A DNA stretch of 64,000 nucleotides from Wukongibacter sp050859025 (GCF_050859025.1 NZ_CP138200.1:4154001-4218000); one strand, 5' to 3'. Shown: positions 42,825 through 51,058, counted from the first letter of the stretch. A program made the numbers and translations. The notes: a model not told the origin generated them from the letters alone.

Positions 42825-44099
42825 CTACTTAATCTTATCTGTAGTAAGATATTTTTTCAAAGTATTATCCCATGTTTCAACATATTTGTTAGTTGCCCAT
42901 TGATTGGAAACAACACTTTGCTCAGCGCTTATACGTATAGAATAATCCGGTTCTTTTAATTGATCAGTTTTAGCTTTATATAAATAAATATTAATTCTAT
43001 CTTTAACCAATACTGCTAACATACTTCCATTAGGCGATGAAACTGCATCTCTAGCCTCAGGAATTTGCTTTTTTATCGTTTCAAAAGGTATAATTAAGTC
43101 ATCATAACATAACAATTGGTTAGAAACTTGATCTGTGATTTCCAAAAAATCTTTTGCAATAGTATGTGTACTTCCATTGCCTCCATGGGTATATGTTTCT
43201 TCCAGTGGTAGTGCTACAACCCAATGACCATTTTTTCTAGTAACTAAAGGATTTTTAGTAGATACTCCTTGTTTGTGTGTAATAAACCCTTTTAATTCAT
43301 CATCATTATTTAAATCCATATTATAATCGTTTTTATAATTATTCAATTTTTCCTTATCTATATCGAAAAAATTATTTAAATCTACAGTATTCTTCTTGTA
43401 CTCTTTCCCCAAATACTTTAATTCATATAATGAGTTTGAATACCAGCTAGCCCTGTACGTACCGCCCCCTGTTTCGTAATAATCCTTGTTAATTAGTATA
43501 TATTTATTTCCCACGAATAAAACTTCGTCCTTAGTCGTTCTAAAAGGCCATTCACCATCGCCCCAAGAGATATCACCATAATATACCTCATTTGGTTTAT
43601 CTTCGAAAGGATACGCAACAGTATCAATAAAATGAAATTTATACTCATAATTATAGATTGAGGCGCTATCTGATCTATCATCTGCTTCAGTACTAAATTT
43701 TTTGTTATCGTATATTGAATTTTGTATTTTATAAAAAACTTCTCCATATGGCACGCTTAAGAAACCTTTACCACGTCTAACTATAATATTTTCATTATCT
43801 TGAGCTATCCATATTGTTTCGTATTCAGTTGGTTCATGATCATTTTTTGTTGTTCTTTTTAGTCCAAATAATAATCCTGAACTTTTCTTATCTTTTCTAT
43901 TTTGAATTTCTTCTCTCTTGTTATGAATGTTACTTTTTGCTATGCTTTCAGTAGTATTGATTTTCATATTATTATTTTCTGGGGTGCTGTTACCGTTCTC
44001 TTTATCATTGGAATAACTTGGTTTTATACTTGCATTATTATTACATCCACACAAAAATAGTATAATACATATTAATACAATTAAGTATTTTATCTTCAT
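42825..44099 (-). CDS. Large lipoprotein of unknown function
   Basis: A 424-residue lipoprotein (MKIKYLIVLICIILFLCGC, lipobox LCGC) with a Ser/Asn-rich linker to residue 55. The remaining domain is beta-rich with repeated aromatic strands (VYYGDISWGDGEWPFRTT, KDYYETGGGTYRASWYSNS, HWVVALPLEETYTHGGNGST), and near the end DAVSSPNGSMLAVLVKDRIN resembles a propeller-type blade. No enzyme motif was recognised. Ribosome site AGGAGGTTATTT. Confidence 0.8.
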   Translation of the reverse strand: MKIKYLIVLICIILFLCGCNNNASIKPSYSNDKENGNSTPENNNMKINTTESIAKSNIHNKREEIQNRKDKKSSGLLFGLKRTTKNDHEPTEYETIWIAQDNENIIVRRGKGFLSVPYGEVFYKIQNSIYDNKKFSTEADDRSDSASIYNYEYKFHFIDTVAYPFEDKPNEVYYGDISWGDGEWPFRTTKDEVLFVGNKYILINKDYYETGGGTYRASWYSNSLYELKYLGKEYKKNTVDLNNFFDIDKEKLNNYKNDYNMDLNNDDELKGFITHKQGVSTKNPLVTRKNGHWVVALPLEETYTHGGNGSTHTIAKDFLEITDQVSNQLLCYDDLIIPFETIKKQIPEARDAVSSPNGSMLAVLVKDRINIYLYKAKTDQLKEPDYSIRISAEQSVVSNQWATNKYVETWDNTLKKYLTTDKIK

Positions 44100-44228
44100 A
44101 AATAACCTCCTGATTTTTGCTTTTGATACGCCCTCATTTTACTTAGTATTATATTCTCTATAACCCATATAAATCCTTTGTTATTAGATATACCTACGTT
44201 ACTATGCATTAGTTACTATATTTTTAGA

Positions 44229-44251
44229 AGGTGTCAGGCTTTACATTATAA
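44229..44251 (+). repeat. Half-copy of the AGGTGTCAGGCTTTAC palindrome
   Basis: AGGTGTCAGGCTTTACATTA is the left arm of the palindromic element found whole at 45455 and 53881, without a right arm. Confidence 0.6.
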
Positions 44252-44384
44252 TTCTTCAATCTATTGTCTAATTCCCTAACAAATTTTTTATCTTTACTAT
44301 TATGACTTAAAAATATACTTGACATTTTTATCTCAACCATTTTCACTATAGCATTTTTTCTATTAGTCACACGATAATATTGCT

Positions 44385-44740
44385 CTCTAAAGAAAAATTT
44401 TGTTATTAATTTTGTACAACCATAGTATTTAAACTTTAAATATTACTTTATTTACAATTAGGTCGACAATATCTGACTATTTCATATAGTCCTATAATAC
44501 GCTCTTAAATTCATACCAAAATTATACATTACTTTTACATATGTTTCAATTTCTAAAGTTACCTTGATTACCATTCTGCAAGCTTTATCATAACAAAACA
44601 AACTACTTATTTAGTCCATAAGAAAACCGATATAGCCTTTTACAATATGCCTTACCGGTCAGGTCAAATCAATTTCTTACTATTTACATTTGTAATATTT
44701 TATTATGTAACTATCATATAAGTTTCACATCAATGTTCTA
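44385..44740. repeat. Degraded copy of the 3' flank of the small-protein module
   Basis: This noncoding stretch aligns over about 330 bp with 48310-48625, sharing CATACCAAAATTATACAT, GCAAGCTTTATCATAACAAA-like, ACTACTTATTTAG, GCCTTTTACAATATGCC and ATATTTTATTATGTAACT. At 48.6 kb the block borders the small-protein gene; here the gene itself is gone. The rest of the gap 44100-44915 shows no gene. Confidence 0.65.
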
Positions 44741-44915
44741 AAAATTTTTGATGTGCATGACCTATAGTTCTGACACTTTATAATCTATTTCTTTTTATAA
44801 AAAATAATCAACATCAGAGTAATATAAGTACAATAGTTCTTCCCAAATTCCTATATTTTATTTTTTTCAATAGGGATTTAATTGTAAATAGTGGTTTGTT
44901 ACCACTATTTTTTAA

Positions 44916-45371
44916 CTACTCAAGAGGCTCAATCTTTTGAAAATGATATTCAGGTTTCAGTTCTATTAAGTATCCACTTATCTCTACTTCAGGTTTATCT
45001 GTAATTAATAAATCATTATTCTTATAATTTCCTATTTGCATAAAAACATCTAGAATAATCTCTTCTTTAGGAGAAATATCTAATTTATTATTTGTAGCTT
45101 CAACTTTACATCTATTGGAGATGTATCCGTTTTCTGTTTTTAGAGGAAAGCTTAAATATACAGAATTTTGTTTTATTTGATGTTTACTATCATTTACTAG
45201 CTTCAATTTATATGCTATACCACCCGGCAAAATACTTTTGTTAATTAACACAACGTTAATATTATTTACAGCCTCTTCAGTTTCTTTAACAGTCCTTTCA
45301 CATCCTGAAAAAAATATTACAATGTTTATCAAGAGAGACAATAATATAAATTTTTCTATAAACTTCTTCAC
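44916..45371 (-). CDS. Small lipoprotein of unknown function
   Basis: A 151-residue lipoprotein from a GTG start set by GGAGGGGATTTG (VKKFIEKFILLSLLINIVIF, then FSGC). The mature part is beta-rich (NVVLINKSILPGGIAYKLKL, SPKEEIILDVFMQIG), resembling an immunoglobulin-like accessory fold. The 23 residues upstream in the frame lack a proper start. Unrecognised family. Confidence 0.7.
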   Translation of the reverse strand: MKKFIEKFILLSLLINIVIFFSGCERTVKETEEAVNNINVVLINKSILPGGIAYKLKLVNDSKHQIKQNSVYLSFPLKTENGYISNRCKVEATNNKLDISPKEEIILDVFMQIGNYKNNDLLITDKPEVEISGYLIELKPEYHFQKIEPLE

Positions 45372-45454
45372 CAAATCCCCTCCATATTGTTTTCCAATTA
45401 TTAAAAATTTTATCATATCTAAGATTGAAATACCACTCATTTGAAAAGATCAAC

Positions 45455-45517
45455 AGGGTCATAGGCTTTACTAATTTATCTACTAACACATAAGTAAATT
45501 AGTAAAGCCTGACCCCT
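45455..45517. repeat. Palindromic repeat element (GGTGTCAGGCTTTAC family), copy 1
   Basis: AGGGTCATAGGCTTTACTAA... and ...TTAGTAAAGCCTGACCCCT are imperfect inverted arms of about 27 bp around TACTAACACA. The same element is at 53881-53940 and a left half is at 44229. It interrupts the reading frame of the PemK-like fragment beside it. Confidence 0.8.
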
Positions 45518-45690
45518 GCCGTATTTTGGGTTGAAAATACTAACTATCTGGTTTGTAACTTCTTGTATTTTTTCTTCTTTAAGATGAGCTATTTTATATA
45601 GTATTATATTTTCATCAGCAGTGAATAATTTATTAGGCCTTATATTACTTTCTTTTTTTAATTCTCCCTTATCAAAATCATTATTTAATA
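45518..45690 (-). pseudogene. C-terminal fragment of a PemK/MazF-like toxin
   Basis: An open string of about 58 codons with no start: ELKKESNIRPNKLFTADENI, then ILYKIAHLKEEKIQEVTNQI. The L-K-K-x-S-x-I-R...L-F...D-x-x-I-x...I-x-x-L pattern is that of the last strand and helix of MazF/PemK RNases. The frame runs into the palindrome at 45517, where it is spoiled. The catalytic N-terminal part is missing. Confidence 0.45.
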
Positions 45691-45692
45691 CT

Positions 45693-46529
45693 TTAATGTG
45701 GAAATTTAACTTCCCATTCTTCTAAAAAAGATAGGATTCGATCGCTTGGCATAGCCATTCCAGAAATAAACTGCCTAAATACATTTTCATTACCACCCAA
45801 ATTTATACCCACAATCTCCAGGTTTTCGTTAAGTAAGGCACTTCCGCTGCTTCCTTCTGATAATATAGCTGTATGTTTAATAATTGGATATTGCATTTTT
45901 CCTGCTTCATCACCAAAGGGTCTTGGTTTTCTGCTGCTTACTTTTCCAGCTGTAACAATATTTCTTTCACCATATGGATTACTCATAGATGCGACTATAT
46001 CTCCATACTTAGGAATTTCATCTGCAACTGGTAAAACTTTATAGACTTCATCAGCAATAAAACTAATTATGGCTAAATCATATTTCTCATTTGAGTATTC
46101 GACTACAGCTTCGGGAAATTGCTGATAATAATTGACTATCCCCTGAAATTCTCCTCCTTTGCTTAGATAATCTTTAAAGTCTAGATCATCATATCCCATA
46201 ACAATAATCTGGGTTTTATCAATATTATCATATTCTGTAACCACATGCTCAGCTGTAAGCGCATAGTACTTATTACCTTCCTTACGGATAATTACTCCAC
46301 TAGCGCCTGCTGAGGCCGATGTGGATTTACTGTTTCCTTCGTTTCTGTATTTTAGTTGAACTATCTTTATATTTGCTGAAAGTGCATATTTATCAACCTT
46401 TTCTATAAATTCTCTATTCATCGCTTGGTTTATGAACGATTTAATTGAGGGAAGAAAAAAGGAAACGATAATAATAAAAACGACTATTATTTGATATGCT
46501 CCCCTTATAGTAGACAGTTGAAATAACAT
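45693..46529 (-). CDS. Trypsin-like serine protease, membrane-anchored, start supplied by an IS end
   Basis: A 278-residue protein with a hydrophobic N-terminal anchor (IIVVFIIIVSFFLPSI) and a chymotrypsin-fold domain. The catalytic triad is His in YYALTAEHVV, Asp in EKYDLAIISF and Ser in LSEGSSGSALLN; SNPYG and VGINLGGN are also typical. The first 11 codons (MLFQLSTIRGA) come from the terminal repeat of the IS3-type element, so the native start is lost or displaced. Removing the IS would join MVNRTMS, from an ATG at 48228 with AGGA upstream, in frame to YQIIVV. It may still be expressed. Confidence 0.85.
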   Translation of the reverse strand: MLFQLSTIRGAYQIIVVFIIIVSFFLPSIKSFINQAMNREFIEKVDKYALSANIKIVQLKYRNEGNSKSTSASAGASGVIIRKEGNKYYALTAEHVVTEYDNIDKTQIIVMGYDDLDFKDYLSKGGEFQGIVNYYQQFPEAVVEYSNEKYDLAIISFIADEVYKVLPVADEIPKYGDIVASMSNPYGERNIVTAGKVSSRKPRPFGDEAGKMQYPIIKHTAILSEGSSGSALLNENLEIVGINLGGNENVFRQFISGMAMPSDRILSFLEEWEVKFPH

Positions 46530-46558
46530 AACTGTTTATTATGAGGGGAGTTTTTATT

Positions 46559-47242
46559 ATGGGAAGAAAACCTAAAATTGAATTTGAAGTAAAGATAGAG
46601 GCAGTAAAGGATTATTTAACAGGTGTTAAGAGTGTTAAAAAGATTTGTGATGAACTATCAGCTGGTAAAACTACGGTTAAAGAATGGATTAGGGTTTATC
46701 GTTCAAAGGGAGAATCAGGATTGCTCCCACAGATAAAGAATACTACCTACTCTAAGGAGCTAAAAATATCAGCAGTTGAAGACTATTTGGAAGGGAAAGG
46801 TTCTTTTTTAGATATTAGCATGAAATATGGATTACGTTCATCAAGCCAACTCAAAAGGTGGGTTATGAAGTATAATAGTCATGAAGAGATAAAATCATCA
46901 GGTGCAGGAGGAAATCAAATCATGACTAAAGGAAGAACAACAACCATAGAAGAACGAATAGAAATTGTTAAGTATTGTATAGAGAGAAATAAGAACTATA
47001 TTGAGACAAGTAAAAAATATCAGGTTTCATACCAGCAAGTGCGTAGTTGGATGATACGATTCGAAGAATCAGGAATTGATGGACTTTTAGACCGCAGAGG
47101 GAAACGTAAGCCAGAAGAGCAAATGACGGAAGTTGATAAACTTAAAGCAGAGATGAGGCTATTAGAAGCTAAAAATAAGCGTTTAGAAATGGAAAATGAA
47201 CTATTAAAAAAGTTGGAAGAGATCGAAAGGAGGCGAGGTTAA
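46559..47242 (+). CDS. IS3-family transposase OrfA (two helix-turn-helix units)
   Basis: A 227-residue DNA-binding protein with repeated HTH units (SVKKICDELSAGKTTVKEWI and YIETSKKYQVSYQQVRSWMI) and a C-terminal leucine-zipper coiled coil (LKAEMRLLEAKNKRLEMENE). It is longer than usual IS3 OrfA because of the duplicated HTH. The start at 46559 follows GAGGGGAG. Near the end, A-AAA-AAG at 47206-47212 is the standard -1 slippery heptamer. Confidence 0.92.
   Translation: MGRKPKIEFEVKIEAVKDYLTGVKSVKKICDELSAGKTTVKEWIRVYRSKGESGLLPQIKNTTYSKELKISAVEDYLEGKGSFLDISMKYGLRSSSQLKRWVMKYNSHEEIKSSGAGGNQIMTKGRTTTIEERIEIVKYCIERNKNYIETSKKYQVSYQQVRSWMIRFEESGIDGLLDRRGKRKPEEQMTEVDKLKAEMRLLEAKNKRLEMENELLKKLEEIERRRG
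47206..47212 (+). promoter_or_regulatory. Programmed -1 frameshift site of the IS3 transposase
   Basis: A-AAA-AAG in the OrfA frame; a -1 slip enters the OrfB frame, which is open through this point. A Shine-Dalgarno-like AGGAGGCGAGG lies about 16 bp downstream. Confidence 0.75.
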
Positions 47243-48132
47243 GTCTTGTAAAGCATAAATATAAATACCTAGCAATTCAAGAACTAGCTTCGGAAAAGAG
47301 CTATCCGATATCAATTCTTTGCGAAATCTTAGAGATTAGTCGATCAGCATATTATAAATGGCTTCGCCGAGAAAAAAGCCAAAGCGAGCTAAAAAATGAG
47401 CATCTCTTAGAACTTATTGTACAAGCATATGAAGAAAGAAATGGCATACTTGGCTACCGCCAGATGACTATTAAAATTCGCCGTGAACATGACATAATTG
47501 TCAATCATAAAAGAATATATCGTATTATGCGTAGTGCGGGATTGAGATCCGTATGTCGTAGAAAAAGGAAAAACTATATTAAATCTACACCTGAGATAAC
47601 GGCCGAAAACATATTAAACAGGGATTTTAGAGCAACTAATATCCATGAAAAATGGCTAACTGATGTTACTGAGTTCAAATATGGTGACGGGAAGAAAGCA
47701 TACCTTAGTGCCATTTTAGACCTTGGAGATAAGAGCATTGTTTCTTATGTTATTGGTAAGTCAAATAACAATGCGCTTGTGTTTGAAACCTTTGATAAAG
47801 CTACTGAGAATCATCCTAATGCAAAACCAATTTTCCATAGTGATCGTGGCTTTCAATATACTAATAAAGTATTCAAAAATAAACTGGATCAAGCTGGAAT
47901 AGTTCAAAGTATGTCTCGTGTCGGGCGTTGCATTGACAATGGTCCTATGGAGGGATTCTGGGGAATTTTGAAATCAGAAATGTATCATCTTCAAAAGTTT
48001 GCTGATTATGAAAGTCTCAAGTATGGGATAGAAGAATATATCAACTATTACAACAAAAGTCGTTATCAGAAACGCTTAAAATGCATGACACCATTAGAGT
48101 ATCGTAATTATCTGTTAAAATCAGCTGCATAA
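47239..48132 (+). CDS. IS3-family transposase OrfB (DDE integrase)
   Basis: About 297 residues when read from the frameshift region (LSLVKHKYKYLAIQELASEK), with an intact frame and no independent ATG until 47464. The N-terminal HTH_21 part ends GILGYRQMTIKIRREHD. The DDE core has WLTDVTEFKYGDGKKAYLSA near 145, FHSDRGFQYT near 205 and MEGFWGILKSEMYH with the catalytic Glu. It closes with the usual CMTPLEYRNYL. Made as an OrfAB fusion; the element appears intact. Confidence 0.92.
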   Translation, partial: LSLVKHKYKYLAIQELASEKSYPISILCEILEISRSAYYKWLRREKSQSELKNEHLLELIVQAYEERNGILGYRQMTIKIRREHDIIVNHKRIYRIMRSAGLRSVCRRKRKNYIKSTPEITAENILNRDFRATNIHEKWLTDVTEFKYGDGKKAYLSAILDLGDKSIVSYVIGKSNNNALVFETFDKATENHPNAKPIFHSDRGFQYTNKVFKNKLDQAGIVQSMSRVGRCIDNGPMEGFWGILKSEMYHLQKFADYESLKYGIEEYINYYNKSRYQKRLKCMTPLEYRNYLLKSAA

Positions 48133-48136
48133 ATAT

Positions 48137-48160
48137 AGCGTCAATCCATGGATTGACGCT
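48137..48160 (+). terminator. Perfect palindromic hairpin at the IS3 right end
   Basis: AGCGTCAATCCATGGATTGACGCT-type perfect inverted repeat eight bases after the OrfB stop (12-bp arms), followed by ACACAATTTT. It probably ends the transposase transcript. Confidence 0.65.
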
Positions 48161-48309
48161 ACACAATTTTAATTATTTCCACTGTCTACTTGACAGGGGG
48201 CGGTTCAACTCATGGTACGGTTCACCATTTCATATCCTAAACAACTACATAATCCAACTTTCCGTTATAGACATTAGCCTCATGATATTATTACTCCTTC
48301 AAAAAATTT

Positions 48310-48622
48310 ACTACTAATTTCACACGACTATAGTATTTAGGTTTAAAATATTACTTTATTTGTAATTATGTTTATAATAGTTGCTCTTTCATATAGTTCT
48401 ATAACTCATCTTAAGTCCATACCAAAATTATACATCGTCTTCACATATATTTCAATTAACAACGTACCTTACTATTGTTTTACTTACCCTTTCACAAGCT
48501 TTATCATAACAAAACCAACTACTTATTTAGCCCACAAAAAACCGATAAAGCCTTTTACAATATGCCCTATCGGTCAAATGAATTATTACTATTTGCATTT
48601 GCAATATTTTATTATGTAACTG
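48310..48622. repeat. 3' flank of the small-protein module, duplicated at 44385
   Basis: Noncoding block matching 44385-44740. It contains the hairpin AAACCGATAAAGCC...CCCTATCGGT (48537-48576), which resembles a terminator for the small-protein gene. The truncated paralogue at 36730 ends in CTTATCGGTTTTTAG, so it may be fused to part of this hairpin. Confidence 0.6.
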
Positions 48623-48913
48623 TCATATAAGCTCAAGAATATTCATAAGCTTAATACAATCTTTATATCCTTGAAAGTAGAGTGTTTCCCTTTCTATCCA
48701 TTCAAGCCTTCCAGTACAATCTTTATTTTTTAAAATAAATGCCCTATCTTCATCATTAAGTGATTTAAGCATTTCCCGAATCTTAATGCTTTCTTCTATA
48801 TTATTTCTTACCAATTCACTATATTCTTCATCGGTATCACGTAAATTCTTCATTACATCTTCATGAATGTCACAAAATAATTCTTTTAAATGTTCCATAT
48901 ATTTGGTTGACAT
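48623..48913 (-). CDS. Small helical protein of unknown function, module B
   Basis: 96 residues, highly charged and helical (EHLKELFCDIHEDVMKNLRD, then EEYSELVRNNIEESIKI). The C-terminal part CTGRLEWIERETLYFQGYKD resembles small proteins carried by clostridial transposons. A truncated copy is at 36730, next to a paralogous RHH gene in the same order. AAGGAGGG precedes the start. Function unknown; an accessory protein of a mobile element is likely. Confidence 0.75.
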   Translation of the reverse strand: MSTKYMEHLKELFCDIHEDVMKNLRDTDEEYSELVRNNIEESIKIREMLKSLNDEDRAFILKNKDCTGRLEWIERETLYFQGYKDCIKLMNILELI

Positions 48914-49037
48914 AATTTCCCTCCTTGTGATAATTTCTTGAATTACTATCTCAAACAGGGTATAATAGATTTACCGCTATTTTAGATAGTGGCTAATTGA
49001 AGTGGTGTACTTGCTTGTTCGGCGGACACCGCTTCTT

Positions 49038-49205
49038 TTATTTATCTTTTAGGGACTTTATACCGTCTCTAATTCCTTGTGGACGTTTGACATCTTTTCT
49101 TTTGCAATAGTCGTCTAGTATTTCTAAATCTTTTTTGCTAACTCTAACATCCAATCTATAGGGCTTAGGTTCATCGGTTGGTCGTCCCATTTTTTTCTTC
49201 GGCAC
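49038..49205 (-). CDS. Ribbon-helix-helix DNA-binding protein, module B
   Basis: 55 residues from a GTG start (AAAGGAGGGGTGCT-GTG): PKKKMGRPTDEPKPYRLDVR, then VSKKDLEILDDYCKRKDVKR and PQGIRDGIKSL. The strand-helix-helix plan is that of RHH repressors. A strong promoter with two identical 17-bp direct repeats lies directly upstream, consistent with autoregulation. The N-terminal KKMGRPTD is shared with module A (37053) and with a truncated third copy at 53941. Confidence 0.78.
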   Translation of the reverse strand: MPKKKMGRPTDEPKPYRLDVRVSKKDLEILDDYCKRKDVKRPQGIRDGIKSLKDK

Positions 49206-49263
49206 AGCACCCCTCCTTTCTACCGACAAAAGTATTATATCACTTTCTACCGACAAAAGTCAA
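49206..49263 (-). promoter_or_regulatory. Promoter with 17-bp direct-repeat operator for RHH gene B
   Basis: TTGACT (49263-49258), 18-bp spacer, TATAAT (49239-49234) on the minus strand. CTTTTGTCGGTAGAAAG occurs twice (49259-49243 and 49232-49216), flanking the -10 box. The layout fits repression by tandem RHH dimers. Confidence 0.7.
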
Positions 49264-49279
49264 TTGTTTAAATATAAGT

Positions 49280-49313
49280 AAAGCCTATAAGATTTATAAA
49301 ATCCTATAGGCTT
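49280..49313. repeat. AAGCCTATA..TATAGGCTT hairpin repeat, copy 2
   Basis: AAAGCCTATAAGATTTATAA and AATCCTATAGGCTT form a stem. It is the most perfect of the four related hairpins (also 37323, 49744, 54036). Confidence 0.65.
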
Positions 49314-49360
49314 AGTTACTAAACTTATATGTCTATTCTATCTAGTATTGGTCATGATAT

Positions 49361-49705
49361 TTAGCTATAAATCAACTCCCTTAGAACAACCTCCTCAGCC
49401 ACATCACATGCCTCCTGCCTAATCCTATAACTCTCCATAAAATTCCCATCAGCAGGCACAGAATATTCCCTAAGATATTCTTGCTGTATCCTCTCAAACC
49501 TCTCATAAGCTTGCTTTTCTATTTCAATAACATGCTTCATCAACTCCCCTTCTAAAAATAACCAAGAAAACAAATAGGTCTTATTCTCCTTCAAATATTT
49601 ATACCCTAACCTACCAAACTTCCTAAGCTCCACATTTTCCTCAATCCCAAAATCAATCTCTGGATAATAATAATCACCTTTTTTAACATATTTAATATCA
49701 CTCAT
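49361..49705 (-). CDS. tnpV: TnpV family transposon-encoded protein
   Basis: A 114-residue protein matching TnpV of clostridial Tn4451-type mobilizable transposons: YVKKGDYYYPEIDF at the start, GRLGYKYLKENKTYLFSWLF in the middle and AEEVVLRELIYS at the end. TnpV accompanies large serine recombinases; a truncated recombinase remains at 52883-53880. Its exact role is unknown. GAAGGGAAG precedes the ATG. Confidence 0.85.
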   Translation of the reverse strand: MSDIKYVKKGDYYYPEIDFGIEENVELRKFGRLGYKYLKENKTYLFSWLFLEGELMKHVIEIEKQAYERFERIQQEYLREYSVPADGNFMESYRIRQEACDVAEEVVLRELIYS

Positions 49706-49743
49706 ATCAAATCTTCCCTTCTTTAATTATTTTTCCATACAAA

Positions 49744-49778
49744 AAAGCCAACAAGATTATTAAAATCCTATCAGCTTT
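49744..49778. repeat. AAAGC..GCTTT hairpin repeat, copy 3
   Basis: AAAGCCAACAAGATTATTAA with AATCCTATCAGCTTT, upstream of tnpV, similar to the copies at 37323 and 49280. The gap 49779-50005 shows no gene. Confidence 0.55.
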
Positions 49779-50005
49779 GCTTTACTTAGAAATTCTCTTA
49801 ACCCTGTATTAACAAGGCTTTAACCTACAACTATCACACCCACTATTCCTTCCTAGTCAGTAGCGAGCAACACTCCACATGTGATGAGACGATAAAAATA
49901 ATATATCTATATTTGGCAAAATAAATCATTCATTTATTTAAACCAAATGCAGTTATAAAATCAATGATTTATTCAGACCACTTTCACATCAAATGTTCAA
50001 TCAAG

Positions 50006-50233
50006 TTACTCTTCATCTTCCTTCACTTCTATTATGATCTTACTACAATTATAGCATCTATAGCCACTTATAACAGGTCTAACACCTCTTTTGAAACTTA
50101 TAACATCTCCACCAAACCCTAAAAATTTAACGAACCCATTAACCCTTTTTTCTGAACTGAACCATGCTATATCGTCTCTACAGCTCTCTAGTTTTCCAAA
50201 TTCCATATCTTTATTACAATAAGGACATTTCAT
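50006..50233 (-). CDS. Zinc-ribbon protein (DUF6487 type), paralogue 1
   Basis: 75 residues: CPYCNKDM at the start and YRCYNCSKII near the end provide two CxxC pairs for one zinc. The middle part FGKLESCRDDIAWFSSEKRV is typical of the DUF6487/PF20097 group of unknown function. The start at 50233 follows GGTGGAG. A tandem paralogue precedes it. Confidence 0.78.
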   Translation of the reverse strand: MKCPYCNKDMEFGKLESCRDDIAWFSSEKRVNGFVKFLGFGGDVISFKRGVRPVISGYRCYNCSKIIIEVKEDEE

Positions 50234-50293
50234 ACATCTCCACCTCATAATACATATTAGAGTATTTGTCTATCATAGCTATACTCTTGATCG

Positions 50294-50521
50294 TCACTCT
50301 TCATCCTTTAGATCAAAAATCAATTTCTTACATTCATAACATCTATAACCCTTTATTTTTGAACTTGTCATTTCTAACCTTGCAATAGTTTCACCGCCTG
50401 AACCCAAAACAATTCTATGAATAAAATCAGTTTTTTTTTCTGAATTATACCACGTCATATCGCCTCTGCTTCCGACTAAGGTTCCATTAATCATATCTTT
50501 ATTACAGTAAGGACATTTCAT
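50294..50521 (-). CDS. Zinc-ribbon protein (DUF6487 type), paralogue 2
   Basis: 75 residues with CPYCNKDMINGTLVGSRGDM, TWYNSEKK and YRCYECKKLIFDLKDEE. It is about half identical to the downstream paralogue and separated from it by 60 bp, so a local tandem duplication is likely. GGGAGATG precedes the ATG. Role unknown. Confidence 0.78.
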   Translation of the reverse strand: MKCPYCNKDMINGTLVGSRGDMTWYNSEKKTDFIHRIVLGSGGETIARLEMTSSKIKGYRCYECKKLIFDLKDEE

Positions 50522-50754
50522 TTTTAGTCATCTCCCATAGATTATTACTTAAACTATTAATAAATTGATGGTATTACTTAGAATAGCCAATATTTTAAAC
50601 ACTTAAAAATGATACATTCTCGTTATATTTTGGGTACAATTATCTATAATTTTTCCCTTCCATTTATTTAATCATCTGCATTCGCCATAAGTTAAAGTCA
50701 AATTGAAAACAAAATTAATTTCATATAGAATTTGGGTATATAATTGTCGCTATA

Positions 50755-50929
50755 CTAAAATAACATCATTATGCCAGTAAAAACCGCTATTCCTCCTCCA
50801 AGTCTAATAAATCCTAATGCTTCATTGCTAGGTTCGGCATTTTTAAACTTCCATCCTTCAGTTAATTCCCATGATAATCGTGGAATAGCTAAATTAATGA
50901 TTCCTAAAAAAAATTAAAATGAATGACAT
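50755..50929 (-). pseudogene. DUF6199-type small membrane protein with a homopolymer frameshift
   Basis: An ATG at 50929, preceded by AGAGGGGG, opens MSFILIFF and then reaches a stop. Losing one T from the T8 run at about codon 7 restores a 57-residue protein: GIINLAIPRLSWELTEGWKF, KNAEPSNEALGFIRLGGGIA, VFTGIMMLF. W-x-L-T-x-G-W-K-x-K-x-A-E-P-S is the DUF6199 signature. It is either a recent pseudogene, a slippage-decoded gene or a sequencing error. Confidence 0.6.
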
Positions 50930-51058
50930 TTCTTTTTCCCCCTCTTATATTCCTTTTGTATGTAAATGTGGATAGCGAGGATTTCTTATATATAAACCCG
51001 AATTATTCATAACTCGATAAAAATTGCTTAACTTCTCACTTTTATTAAAATATTTCTT

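Larger units (their letters stand above)
46497..48207 (+). mobile_element. IS3-family insertion sequence
   Basis: About 1.7 kb with imperfect terminal inverted repeats: left TGCTCCCCTTATAGTAGACA and right (reversed) TGAACCGCCCCCTGTCAAGT; they share GTAGACAGT-GAAATAA. It encodes OrfA and OrfB joined by a canonical frameshift site. Exact ends are uncertain because no clear target duplication is visible (ATA on the left against ACT on the right). Confidence 0.85.

Noticed and set aside
48999..49036. Terminator or CRISPR-like repeat pair at 37.0 and 49.0 kb
   Set aside because: The two similar hairpins are part of the duplicated RHH module. No array of regular repeats and spacers and no cas genes are present anywhere in the window.
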